From Sinohyriopsis cumingii (taxonomy: Eukaryota; Mollusca; Bivalvia; Unionida; Unionidae): DNA of 64,000 nucleotides. The DNA is taken from contig CM068830.1 of the NCBI GenBank assembly GCA_028554795.2, positions 47,878,227 through 47,942,226 on the forward strand, given 5' to 3'. Position 1 is the stretch's first letter; every line of letters starts with the position of its first letter. The position numbers and the translations under genes were made by a program. Below are positions 23,468 through 34,989 of this stretch, in pieces. The notes beneath the pieces were generated by a model. It did no database searches and was not told the DNA's origin. It was given only the letters and a program-made list of their open reading frames with translations.

Positions 23468-23544
23468 TATGGTTAGATCTAAGGTTATTGTTATCATGTA
23501 TGTACCTGTAAAAGTGGTATCAATTATTTCCTTGGCTGGGAGCT

Positions 23545-23700
23545 ATGGTAGTTTAGTTGGTTGAACATCAGACTTGTAACCCCATGATCCAGGTTTGATA
23601 ACTTCCCAGGCCAGAGCGGGCGAGCTGCCTTAATGTATTCTTGGGAAAGAATCCTAGCTCTCATTTCCTAGGCATAATAAAGCCAATGATAACTTGAAAA
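23545..23700 (+). repeat. tRNA-derived SINE (second family)
   Basis: The segment begins like a tRNA: tagtttagttgg fits the A box. A stretch with cttgtaa could be an old anticodon loop, and caggtttgataac about 35 bases later is a decayed B box. The downstream body contains ttcttgggaaagaatcc and ctctcatttcctag, similar to the tail region of SINEs whose core reads like cttgggcaag...cttaaccc. A diverged relative lies at 47340-47455. Confidence 0.55.
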
Positions 23701-25300
23701 TAGCCTTTTAAAAATCCCCAAGGATTTATTTGTTATTCGGTCCCCATCGACTTTTATCTCTTTCCCGACCTAAACACTCTTAGATCTAGAACTGAACATT
23801 TTGTTACATTTGTGTTTATTTCGAAGTAATAACAATGTCGTTCTGAAATATGTGAGTGAGCTTTGATTAATTTATGTCGAACATTATGATGAAACCAGGC
23901 ATAGCGAATTCTGTATAGCCATCATTTAGCTAGCTACGGATAGAATTGATGTGACATGACAGTAAACTATATTAGATTCTTTACTGGTTTATTATTACTT
24001 GGTTAGTATGGCCTGTATACAAATGGATCATAAGTTGGAAGCATTTTAAAAAGTCGGATGATAAAGAAGAAAGCAAAAATACAATGTTGAAAACTGTAAA
24101 GCATATAGCTGAAATTAATACAGAAATAAGTGTTTACTCGATTCTTTGGAATCGATGCATTTCTATTGGCGACGTTTATAATATCCTGACATGTACACTA
24201 ACAAAGCCAATGAGGGAAATACAACTGACATCCAAATAAGAAAGTATTAATGCTAAGTTCATAAACAGAATTAAAGTTTCAATTACCTACGGCTACAACT
24301 ATTAAGTATAGATACAACAATAAATTACTACTACTGGTGCTAACAATTCCCATGGCGAATAAGGCAATTCTCTTGATGAAGACTGACTTGACTACACATG
24401 ACATAATATTTATGCCCTTGGTATGTTAATTCTCTTCATTCATACAGGTGTTATTAATTCAGCAAAATACATGTCTATACACTATTGACGTATAGGTAAA
24501 ATATTTTGAAATATACCTGACAAAATTATATACAAGGTAAATAAACAGCTGAATGCCAACATTTAATTGTCCAGATATTTTGAATGTTTAGTGCACTGAA
24601 ATGAATTATCAATCATGGACGAACAAACGGACTCTAGACCATTAAATCTTTACCACTTTAACAGCGCACTGTTGAGTTATCTATTTCACGGAACTACAGT
24701 CAGTACATCGTATTGGACTGGTACAACAATTTGTCATATAAATTTGATATGCTTTATTTCTGCTAACACTAATTAAAACTGCACTATGAACAGAATGGTG
24801 TCATACGTTTGTCACGGTGTAGTGACCGTTCAGCTGAAACAGGCACTATAGTACTGGTAGACTAGCGTTTTTAGCTCTTAGTTCTTATGTTATTGCAATG
24901 AACTGGATGTAATACGCTGCAATGCTCATCGAGAATCGACTACCTGAGGTTTGACAGTTGTGGTTGATGCTTCAGCCAGTCTGAATCGATTACAATGACA
25001 AGCTGACAGCAATGCCAATATTGTTTCATAAAACGGTTTCTTTCATAAAACATCATTCAATGTCAGGATCGTGAATACCATTGTCTAGGTTTCTTGCTAT
25101 CAATCAGCCATTGCTTTAATGAATATCTTCTTACACTGATACAGATGTTATACAAGGACAAAAGAAAGACCTCGTAGTAGATTACTCCTATATAAGGGTG
25201 AAACCTATTCATCAGGCTGACGATATGGTGACTCAGTGATAGTGTATACACATAAAGAGACGTAAAGAGGTCAGAAAAACGTGTGTACCATAAAGAAAAT
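23701..25300. other. AT-rich interval without genes
   Basis: No exon, transposon domain or repeat array is seen in this interval. Confidence 0.4.
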
Positions 25301-25330
25301 AAGTTTGTTTGACTTTGCGTAATTTGAATA

Positions 25331-25480
25331 GTATGACATTGCTTTCACCAAAAGAATGCGCGAAACTTATACGTAAACTTAGATGTAATATTTTGATTAG
25401 GTACACCGCATACTGGATATGCACAAATGCAAAGTTTCCTGTGTGAATGTTTGTAGAAATACCAGATAATTCGTTTTTGA
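25331..25480 (-). repeat. Inverted copy of the repeat at 28932-29045
   Basis: Read on the - strand, this matches 28932-29045 almost base for base, including ctacaaacattcacacagg and gtttcgcgcattcttttgg. It has an extra 20-odd bases in the middle. The two copies flank about 3.5 kb that includes the gypsy pol remnant. Confidence 0.7.
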
Positions 25481-25539
25481 CTTTAGTTTTGGTTTGAATT
25501 GGTTTAAACACCAACTAATTCAACAGAAGATACATCCTG

Positions 25540-26660
25540 TTTCTCGGCTCCTGGTTAGAAACGTTTTGAATCGCTTCAAGTTTGTCAGAGTGGGGTTTTC
25601 ACTGCTCTGACCCACTTACAAGATGGCCCAAGCATTCCAAGTTAGAATATGCAGTGGTACGATTGATCGGCATCGCCGTAAGATTGGCCTTCAGGAGTTT
25701 GTCAAACAGGTTGCTTAATACTGTAATATGGTCTTCTCAGTTTAAAGAATAATATCTCCAGAAAGCTGTCTACGTTTTTGAGAACTTTTAAAATTTCTGA
25801 ATAAGAGGCGACTGTTTTGACCAGATCGAAATTCATGACTTTCAGTTGGTATAGATCTTTAGGAGTTGCAATTGCCGTTAACGCTCAGTCTTCAGAAACC
25901 TTACAAATTTTCACTTGCTTTGATCAATTGGTAAGATGAAGCTTGGGCTTCAAAATATTGTGAAGACCTGCCTATTTTTAAAACAAACTCTCAATATATG
26001 GCATTGATGCCTCTTCTTACACAGTAATTTTATTTAATTTCTGACTAGCACCAAGGGGTACAAATATATTGAATGTTCAGCTTTCATCAAATCTAGAATA
26101 TACGTATTTTCTCTTTTAATGTCCATCGTGTATTAACTTGGATTTAATAGCCCTTACTTTTGACTGGCTTTGTAAGCCATGCCTTTGTAATCGAGTATGA
26201 ACTGGTCTATATGTAAAAACACCTGCATATCTATTTAAAATCTCCTCAGTTTGTCAGCGCTGAGCTTCTGGATAGACGTCGGCCTCATTTGTTTGTTCTT
26301 TTCCTACTCTCATGGTGCACTCTAGGAGAATGTATTTACGGAGGGCATGTTTTAATTCGTAACCCGATTCGTCTTGGATGATTGCAGTACATAATACGTT
26401 CAATATCTTTTATCTTTAGTTTGTTTGGACATCTTTACATATCATTTGAACCCATTTGCATTAAACATTTTCAACCGACCCTCAATATCTGCTCTGTAGC
26501 CTTTGACCAACTTCTTTTCATAGGGTCATTTCCTTTCGACAAGTAGCTTGTTCCTTCAAGCAGTGAGAAGCGTTCGCGCAAGTCTACAGCACATTGTTTG
26601 GTCGTTTTTATTTTCTTATTTGCAACATCACCCGATTTTATTTCACAAACTATCAAGTGC
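25540..26660 (-). pseudogene. Ty3/gypsy pol remnant (pre-RT linker and reverse transcriptase)
   Basis: Reading toward lower coordinates, a first piece (26656-26471) is open but unassigned. It is followed by ELKHALRKYILLECTM and NRYAGVFTYRPVHTRLQ, which match the stretch between protease and RT in gypsy elements (the Val-Phe-Thr..Pro..Thr landmark). RT pieces follow: YPLVLVR near 26.06 kb, DLYQLKVMNF then DLVKTVASYSEILKVL near 25.85 kb, EDHITVLSNLFDKLLKANLT near 25.72 kb, and LECLGHLVSGSEQ then DKLEAIQN near 25.6 kb. The YxDD box has decayed and several frameshifts and stops are present. There are no obvious LTRs; inverted repeats at 25.4 and 29.0 kb flank the wider region. Confidence 0.75.
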
Positions 26661-26960
26661 GTAACAATTCAAAAGATGAAATTGCCAGCTTTCGTAAGGT
26701 ATTGTGCGATGCGCTAGCAAAATCGCATTTAATCTACCCTTTTGAATGTTGTATGAATTAAAGGCATTTAGTCTAATGTTATTCTGTCTATTCGTCTCTA
26801 CAACATGGTCTTCTCACAAACGTCGTACGATCGACTGAAATGAGTAGTCCGCTATTTATTCCACCCAACAATATTCGACCAACACCTTATCGATTACTTT
26901 TCTCACCTTAAGGGACCTAAGTACTCTGCTCATGCATTTCTTGGAAGAAAGCGCCCGCCG

Positions 26961-28931
26961 AATTATATACTATGTACCTTATTCATTTAGTGTGTAAGAA
27001 TTTCGAACTTCCGACATATATACAATGATTCTGGGTAAGAGGCAACATTTTCTCTCCAGTTGAGTTCAAGCACGTGTCATGCTCTCAAGCAAACGTCCTA
27101 TATAAATTACTTAATCGAGATATCGGATATTGGATATGGATAATTACTGTGACGGTAACACTAGGATTTATGTCAGAGAAAATCTGTTATTGTATGTGCC
27201 TGGAAATAGCATACGTAGGGATAAATTGTCTGTAATGGTAGTCTTTAACCTAACATGGTTTTCGTTTTATTGCCGTCGTCGCATAGGTACTACCAGAGAT
27301 TTGGCCGGATGGAAAATTTTATAGGATACACCTACCCATGGTTGATTTAAAAAATAAAATTGAAAATTATACCATTTTCATCATTCTAAATGTTTCCTCT
27401 TGGGAAAATATCATGTAAGCGCATTTTGCCAGTATTACCACAAAATTATAATAATTGGGTTAAATTTTAGCATTACGAATTGAATTAATTTTCTGTGACC
27501 AGTTATGATATTTTTTGGGTATTCCTATGCTCTCTTCACTACACATGTAAGTGTTTAACGTTGTTTTTAACGCACGAAGGGCGTTATGTAAGCTGTGTGA
27601 GTCGGCAACTGACAGTTTATACCACGATAAACTCAGAAATTTCAATTATTCGTTATGTTGTATTGTTTGCATCATTTAAAAATAAAAATCTTAATTGAGC
27701 GTAGTAATACATGTTTGGGTTTTTTCTGTTACATAGCTATATATAGCACTTGAGACTGTCCTGCTTGATCGTAATAAGGTCATAATAATACCAGTCCTTC
27801 AACCAATGGAAGCCAAATTTATTCAATTATTTTAATTAAAAAATGTAAGAATGTTGTTTTCCTTTAATGCTTACTTCGTGTCTGCCTTCACTGGCAGTGT
27901 TTATCTTAAGCTGTACACGTGACTCTATTTATAGAAGTGGAAAAGTAGTTCTCCTTACCCTTCATACAGAAATGAACGCAATTCATTTTGATCATGTGGT
28001 AACATTCTGACCAATGGAAATGTTACTTTCTTGTACCAGCTACTGCCATTGCAATTATACACATCTGATAATAATATACAGTTTTAAACATATGTCTCCT
28101 TCGGCAGATGCAATACCTTTTGGTAATGAGAATAACTTGACCGGATTTTACTTTGGCATTTGCAGGAAAGATAATTCGACTTGCTCCTGCACCGGAAAGA
28201 AGTGGCTCGTGGGTACGACTCACGTGAATGCGGTTGGTGGTCTGATTGAACCATGTTAGGTCCAAAACCGAATACGAGCTGTGAAGAAAATAACGGCGTC
28301 AGTATGATCACCTGTAACAGTAGTAACACTTAGGGCATTTATTGTCTCAATAACTATTAGAAAGAGAACTTTAATTTTACTGTCCAGACGTGTATGATAG
28401 TTTGGTTGATCAGAATGTACACAGATAACATTTGCAATATACTATTTACATTGTCAGAAATCTGTTGCTTCTTATTTTATCCTTGCAAATTACAAATGAA
28501 TCAAGTGTGTTAGCTTTCTGAGGTAACTAAGAGTGATTTATACTTAAGAAACGTCATAAGACGTCCTTCCTCTGTGCATCTCTGTTATTATTTTACATTT
28601 ACAACTGAAGAAGGTAATTGTGAGCAATGTTTTACCTTTGACTGACTCTTGATACGCCTTTGCTTTTAGCTTATGACCGCATGTAGAATGTATTCACATT
28701 TTACACATAATGTCGCATTTGGAATGATTACATTTGATGAGAGGATACTACATATACCAACATTTTATTATTAAAATCTCTCAACACGACATTTCAAAAT
28801 TCAGGTTTTGTTTTTGCTTTTAAACCTGGTCATAGTAGATTAATCTTTATCAATGCTGTACCCTCAAGAGTCATAAAGTCAATGTGACCTACGTTTCACC
28901 AACTGTGTTTCATTTTGTATTAAAGATCAGA
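26961..28931. other. Interval without assignable genes apart from a candidate exon at 28.1 kb
   Basis: Only short AT-driven frames are seen, except the cysteine-containing frame at 28096-28259 described separately. The interval lies between the gypsy pol remnant and the right copy of the 25.4/29.0 kb inverted repeat. Confidence 0.35.
28096..28259 (+). CDS. Candidate cysteine-containing terminal exon
   Basis: After a possible acceptor (ctccttcggcag) a frame reads ADAIPFGNENNLTGFYFGIC, then DNSTCSCTGKKWLVGTTH, and ends at TAG after a final Pro-Cys. Four or five cysteines, one Asn-x-Thr and one Asn-x-Ser site suggest a secreted or extracellular segment. No donor partner or neighbouring exon is seen, and overlapping frames on the other strand are also open, so the case is weak. 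Confidence 0.25.
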
Positions 28932-29045
28932 TATCAATTATCTGGTATTTCTACAAACATTCACACAGGAAACTTTGTATTTGTAATCAGAATATTACAT
29001 CTAAGTTTATGTATAAGTTTCGCGCATTCTTTTGGTGAAAGCATT
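28932..29045 (+). repeat. Right copy of the 25.4/29.0 kb inverted repeat
   Basis: This is the reverse complement of 25331-25480 apart from a gap of about 20 bases. The open frame through it is the same in both copies because of the shared sequence, not because of coding. Confidence 0.7.
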
Positions 29046-29664
29046 GTTGTTCATAGCAAACTCATGGAACATTTTTATATTTTTCAAGAGTAGATCCATG
29101 TAATTTACATTTCATGATATAAAGAGGTTGAATAATTTGCATGTTGAAAATAGCTTCCTGTGGACTCAGCATGAGATTTGACTATGCTAGTAACTGCATC
29201 ACTATCATTAGTACACCCTCTTTATAAATGCAGATTACCACGACCTATATTTGATCCCTCATAGCCCTCTGTTAAGTTTGTTTCTTTTTGGTCACATCCA
29301 TGTCTTTTCATGGTAATATTTCAAAGCATGGAAAATAGGTGCATCTCTGAGTACCACGTTCTCTTTAAAAAGAAAGGACCACTTTTACCATTATTTCACG
29401 TTCCATTGACGATGGCTTCTTTTGTGTTTATGGTCATCCCAGTAGCTTCTCTGATAAAATCAAATCCATTTGTAACTAGAAGTACACATGTGTTGGTTGC
29501 AGTGACATATTCCCACTTCATAGACCTTATGTGTTTTGTGTCAGTTAATTTCTTAGGATGGTACAGTCAATAAATTTGATCTAATTTAACACTGACTGAT
29601 AATTTAGAAAACCTTTAGCGTTGATGTTATGTAAGATTAATTTGCATTGTTTGTTAGTTATGTT

Positions 29665-29695
<31 letters not shown>

Positions 29696-30103
29696 TATGC
29701 TATTGATAATGTGAAATTATGTGTTGGACTTGACTTTGAACAAAGTCAAGTTCATTTTCTTCTTGGCCTAAGTGACTGTTTTGGTTTCGTAGTAAATATG
29801 TTTATCTCAATCTGAGTCTAGAATTTTGGAAATCCCCTATGAATTGGAAATCTCCTGTGAATTAACAAGTCGACATGCTGTTTACTATGTATGTTGTGTT
29901 ATAATTTCAGTAGTATATTTCTAATTATAACTAACATTTTATTTAGTAAACATTAAGACGTTTCTAGAAGGTTATTTTCCGATAGGTACTTGTAGGCTTT
30001 AATTTTATTGATGACACGAGGTCAAATGGAAGGCTATATAATCTTGTTACTAGAAAGATTATTCATTCATGCTTCAAGATCTAGCAGAATGAATTTGTAT
30101 TAT
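29046..30103. other. Interval with a TTTA microsatellite and a short palindrome; no gene
   Basis: A (TTTA)n run lies at 29664-29696. A perfect palindrome with 11-base arms and a 2-base centre lies at 29728-29751 (acttgactttg and its complement). The open frames here carry no motif. Confidence 0.5.
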
Positions 30104-30542
30104 TGTTGTGACCAGACATTCATTTGGGCGGAAATTTGTTTCTCCAAATAATTCAATTCATTTGAATTTTCTCTGGATAAACAGAGTGCTCATACAAAAT
30201 ATATTCTTGGATAGAGATTCAGACAAGGATTTATAACCGGGAATTATATTACTTTAATTCAACAATAAAAAAACGGTACAACACCGTGATAAAAGCCACA
30301 ACAGGCACGTCAGCACCTTCAGCGTTGGATTTAATTTGGATTTCTACTAAATTTTATTCAGGGTTTTCATTATTATGACTTATATTTTAGGATTATTTGA
30401 GATGTAATTGCAATTCTGTATGTTCCTTTTAAATACATTTTCACTTTGTATTCTAGGGAAATAAATTGTTTCTTGAATTTTATAAAGCTTGTTGCTTTTC
30501 ACTCTTTTATGTTATTTATTTGAAAAGCATCGGTTCGTAACA
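30104..30542 (+). repeat. LTR of a Ty3/gypsy element (left LTR)
   Basis: The 439-bp stretch begins tgttgtgacc and ends gttcgtaaca, so it has TG..CA ends. It contains aaataaatt near its end and is related to the LTR end at 17960-18070. It directly precedes a gypsy Gag on the same strand, which is the expected place of a left LTR. The right LTR was not recognised. Confidence 0.6.
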
Positions 30543-30639
30543 GAAAATTATTTCGAAAATTTTGTTCTCCAAGTGTAAATCCTCCTTGTTTTTGAATTTT
30601 GTAACTCTGAGATACCATTTCACATTTTAGAAATGCTTA

Positions 30640-31760
30640 GTGAAACCAAGAAGCTTTTCCAATATAATCTTAAGTAAAGAACTTTCTTTTGAATCCTACC
30701 CAGGATATGTTAGAAATCTTAAAAATGGAATTACAGCTATAAAAAAAGTTGGTAATAGTTATAAGACAGATTCACTTTTAGATAGAAATGATACAAATGC
30801 AGAGATAGAGGGAAGTGAGAGAAATTCAATTTCAGAAAGAGAAGGACGAGAGACAAATGCATTTTGAGAAAGAGGAAAGAGAGAGACTGACAAGGGCAGA
30901 AAGAGGAAAGAGAGAGGCAGTTGCAGAATGAGGAGAGAGCGAGAACGTCCGATAAAGAGAGAAATGAAGATGCAGAGTGAAAGAGCAAAGGAGGAAAGGG
31001 AATTTCAACTAAGATTAAAACAATTAGAACTTGCGAGTAGAGCACACATTATTATTCGAACTAGCAATATAATGTCCCTTTATAGGATAAACTCGATCAG
31101 TATTTTCTTCATTTTGAGAAAAATGCTGATATTTTGAAATGGCCAAGAGAGAACTGGAATGTATTATTGCAAAGTGGCAGAGCTCGTTATATCTACATTT
31201 CACTGTCACAACAGCTGACCGCTGAATATGATGTGGTTAAGCTATATATCCTGAAGCATTATCAGTTAATACCCGAGACATATCGACAACGTCTTAGAAA
31301 TTGTAGAAAATCAGCTGACTAAGCCTATATAGAATTAGCATGGTAAAAACGCACGACAATTTGATACGTGGTGCGTTTCTAAAAAGGTTAACAAAGAATA
31401 CGAAATTCTCTGTCAGCTAATATGTGTCGAGGAGTTAAAGAATTGCGTTCATATTGACTTCAATACTTACCTCGATGAGCATACTTTAGAAAATGGCGCT
31501 TGTACAGCTGACGAGTACTTCTTAGCTCATAAAGTTTCTTTTCTCACTAATTCTTTCACTCAGCAGTCTTCTGGTTAAAAAAAAAATAAAAAAAATTCCA
31601 GCCTAATAAGAGCACTTCCAAATTTCGATCCGACACGTTTAGAAATAAAATGTCTGATAAGATTGATCATAAGTCATAATCTCTTCCTACGTGTACCTAT
31701 TGCAAGAAGAAAGGACACGCTATTCCCTATTGCTACAAATTGAAATATAAGCAACATAAT
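30640..31760 (+). pseudogene. Ty3/gypsy Gag with CCHC zinc knuckle (frameshifted)
   Basis: The order is as in invertebrate gypsy Gag. A leader is followed by a Glu/Arg-rich coiled region with EREREK-type runs (to about 31040), then the capsid domain: WPRENWNVLLQSGRARYIY, AEYDVVKLYILKHYQLIPET and YRQRLRN. In the next frame QFDTWCVSKKVNKEYEIL, LKNCVHIDFNTYLDEHTLEN and YFLAHKVSF follow. Near 31700 there is CTYCKKKGHAIPYC, an exact C-x2-C-x4-H-x4-C knuckle. Gag would form the particle and bind element RNA. Several stops and frame changes break it. It starts about 100 bases after the LTR. Confidence 0.75.
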
Positions 31761-31969
31761 CAATACAGACCTATTCCAAATGTTCATAGTTCTAAGAGAT
31801 CATGTATTGAAAGCAATCCATTTGTTGGGTCTTACTTTTTGCAGTATCCCGTACCATATGTATATGTCTTGATATTTACCAATGTAGCACAAAACTCAAA
31901 CAGCAGTATCACAAAGAGAAACAAAGACGAAGAATAACTGGAATTTGCGCATAACAACCTTCAAAAATG

Positions 31970-32360
31970 TTGGCTTGGGGGAAAAGAAGAATATAAAAAA
32001 ATGAAATGTCATAACAACAACTTCTGCTTCTAGATTTCAATTCAAATTATATACTGAAAAGTGTTTTCCGAGATATGGCTTTTAAGTGAGCATTTGGCAA
32101 AATTTATAATGTTTTATTTGGTAAAGATAGCGAAATCTTGCTGGTGGTGCTACATCTATTCTTGCTGAAACTGATGCTTCTTTGTTATGATTTTACACTA
32201 GTTTGTCATTGAATGGTTTAAATTTCACATATGTTGACTGTTCTGTCATATTCGTTAAGACAGTGAAAGTGTTTTAGATATCAACATTTATATCTATGTT
32301 ATATTGTCGGTTGTTTTTCCTTATAGAGATGCATTTCACAACATCATTTTAAAGAACAAT
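31970..32360 (+). pseudogene. Trace of gypsy protease region
   Basis: After the Gag knuckle the same strand shows short open pieces in the place where gypsy elements carry the aspartic protease: GGATSILAETDAS, then SLNGLNFTYVDCSV and DINIYIYVILSVV. The expected Asp-Thr/Ser-Gly box is not intact. Assignment rests mainly on position. Confidence 0.3.
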
Positions 32361-33168
32361 GCTAAATTGTGGTTTAGTATGTTTACTTGCATTTGTGAGC
32401 AAATAGCTTGTTTTTCGGCCTTCGCAAACGTACAGCGTTGATTCATAAAGCACCGTTGCTAAGTAAAACGTGAATTTTTCTGTCTTTTTATACTTTCTAA
32501 ATCATACTTATTCTCTCTAGCGAACACTATCTCTAAGAGATCCAGGCAGGTAGAAAGATTGATATACTATATGCTATGTGATATAGGCAGATGATGACCC
32601 TTATCATGATCGACTGATTCATTTATTCTTTGGCTTTACGTCGCATATCGCCATCGACATGCACGACTCGTTCGTATTCACCAGTTTGCGTGTTATTTAA
32701 TTTAACAATTAACCGCTATTACAACCATGCCGCCAGCGCGAACCGCAGACAGCGAGGGTGCCCGAAATTCCCCCATCCGTTTTCTTCGTGACCAACGCCG
32801 TGACCTTATATACATGAATCAGACTTATATTTATTTCAAATCTTTGTCCTGTTTCCGACTTTTTGCGGACCGGCCACATGTATGGGTGTCACATCAGGGT
32901 CGCATATTCCTGAGTTGTGGAATTTTTACTTTTAAATAGTTATCTGAGCTTCATGTTCTATGCATGTTTGTGTTTTCCAAAAGTTTGTGGAATCGGTTTG
33001 GCTTACAACATTCGTTGCCTTTTTACGATGCCAATTCGGGTGTTCAGATGCCGTGAGTTATTTAAAAAGAAAACAATTTTAAAAAACCAGTCAATGTCCT
33101 TTCTTGACCGATCGTGTTTTAGTCTAAAGAGGGCATTCCTGGGACAGAATGAAACCCCTATGTGATAA

Positions 33169-33170
<2 letters not shown>
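32361..33170. other. Interval with a GC-richer patch; possible element 5' end
   Basis: From about 32640 to 32880 the sequence is GC-richer than its surroundings and holds an ATG frame beginning MPPARTADSEGARNSPIRFL. This could be the start of an ORF1-type protein of a LINE, since a LINE 3' remnant lies on the same strand at 34.1 kb. I cannot confirm it. The rest is AT-rich with no signal. Confidence 0.25.

Positions 33171-33236
<66 letters not shown>
33171..33236. repeat. (TA)n microsatellite
   Basis: About 33 uninterrupted TA dinucleotides, one of seven such arrays in the window. Confidence 0.95.
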
Positions 33237-33240
<4 letters not shown>

Positions 33241-33499
33241 GTGTTTCGTTTATGGTGGGAAGGGCGGGATATTCACCTTTGGACGCTGGTGTTATTTATT
33301 GGGGATGACAAATTCCATTCTGTTGGTTCGCGTTTTGGACGATTATTGTTATTGTTTATGTTGCCAATTCTTTTCTGTCTTTCTACATTTCCTTTGGAGT
33401 CTGCTTCTTTCCATGCTCTTCATTAGTACTGCAGTTCTGATGTTATTCTGCTCTTCTTTAGTGCTGCATTTCCATTGTTTCTCAAATGTTCCCTAACTT

Positions 33500-33690
33500 C
33501 TTTCCGCGACTACTGTTTCCCTCTTGTCCTGCTGTGATGTTTCATTCTTTTTCTGATCGTCTTTATTACTGCTATCTTTTTATCATGGTTTTCTTTATTT
33601 CTCCTACTTTTCTCTTCTCCCTTTTCCTGCTGCGATGTTCCCTTCTTTTCCTAGTGATATTCTTTATTGCTGTTTCTGGTTTATCGAATG
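33500..33690. repeat. Degenerate tandem pair in a pyrimidine-rich stretch
   Basis: tcctgctgtgatgtttcatt near 33525 and tcctgctgcgatgttccctt near 33630 begin two similar units of about 105 bases, both followed by ctttatta/ttgctg. The whole of 33240-33760 is pyrimidine-rich on the + strand and shows no coding motif. Confidence 0.4.
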
Positions 33691-34082
33691 TTCCCGTCTC
33701 CTACGTTGTTGATGCATTCGGCCTGTGTCCTGATCTTCGTTATTGATGCTCTTGTTCGCTTTGTTGTTTCCCTGGTCCTGGGTACCGAAAACGAAAAAGC
33801 AGACACAGGGGCGATAAATTTGTCTCTATGTCCCCATTGTTGAAAATATCGCTTACGGTGTCACATAAATCAATTACGCCATCCTGATCACAATTAACGC
33901 AATATTGCAAGAACAGTGGAGAAGTCGACCACAAGTAGACAAATACACAAAAAAGAAGAGAACATAAGGTACTTGACCTTCAAAAATCCATTTTGATGTA
34001 GTTATAATAAACATGATAAGGACTGGTAGAACAATATTGGTAGGATGTGGAAGACAATATATAAAGGTAACCACAAATACAA

Positions 34083-34294
34083 AGTGTACCCCCATGCCCA
34101 ACTCCGGAAACACTTGAACATGTGTTAAACACGTTCCAACATCAAGAAACACAGACCTGCAAACCAAGAAGAAAAACAAAAAGGAACGCAGCATGTACTT
34201 GGAGTTACTAAAGGCCAAAAACAAAAACCAAGGGAAGACATTCATTAACATCCTGGAATTCATAAATAAAATAGGAAAAAGTGAGCAAATTTGA
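34083..34294 (+). pseudogene. LINE pol 3' end remnant
   Basis: One frame gives PPCPTPETLEHVLNTFQ, resembling the cysteine-containing region after the RT of non-LTR elements (Cys-Pro..Glu-Thr-Leu-Glu-His-Val). The next frame gives RSMYLELLKAKNKNQGKTFI and NILEFINKIG then a stop, a typical LINE protein end. A frameshift separates them. Upstream RT sequence was not recognised, so this is a 5'-truncated copy, which is usual for LINEs. Confidence 0.5.
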
Positions 34295-34344
34295 ACTATA
34301 AACAATATATAGGAAAAATAATAACCCTAGCCACTACGAAAAAT

Positions 34345-34565
34345 GAAAAGTCCAATAGTAATTCAAAACATAACGAACCTATTAACTCCTCCTCCATCTA
34401 CCTGCTTAAACAGAACAAATGGTTTTAGTGATCGAAAGACTCGTCTTTTTATATCAGCAACTCAAAAATTGTGACTGGAGACAAACAAAACTAAGGTAAA
34501 CACTAAAAGTCAATATCAGTTCAAAACATATCGAACCTGTTAACTTCCCCATCCATTCAGCTACG
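34345..34565. repeat. Two related 60-base units 160 bases apart
   Basis: aaaagtccaatagtaattc through gaacctattaactcc at 34345-34400 is repeated at 34503-34560 with a few changes (aaaagtcaatatcagttc, gaacctgttaacttcc). They follow the LINE remnant and may belong to its 3' untranslated end. Confidence 0.5.
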
Positions 34566-34989
34566 ACAAAACAAAGAGTCGAAGGAAACAACTGTATAGC
34601 AAAGACTCAGACATGACAAACAACACCGAGCGAGAAATTAACAAATAATAACATCAACATTAAGGTCAAAATAGGAATTCAACTGAAACCAGAAATGTAA
34701 ACAGGTACTGGGTTACTAAAACAATTTCAATAGCATTTATTTTATTGTCAACTTCTTCCGTTGATGTCGTGACATTGTTTAAATTTGTATTATCCACAGT
34801 AATACTTACCCGAGTATCAATTTTATTTTGTACCACATTCGAATCTACATGGATCTTTTGTCTTTTTGGAGAGTATCTTTCTTTTGACTCTGCTTCAGTT
34901 TTGACAACATCTACAATCTAGAACGACATTTATGCTGATCATTCAATGTTTCTATTATTGCCTATCCAAATGAGACCTAAAAAGCAAAC

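Noticed and set aside
33874-34305. 143-codon hydrophobic frame on the - strand
   Set aside because: It is the antisense of the LINE remnant on the + strand, whose landmarks are clear.
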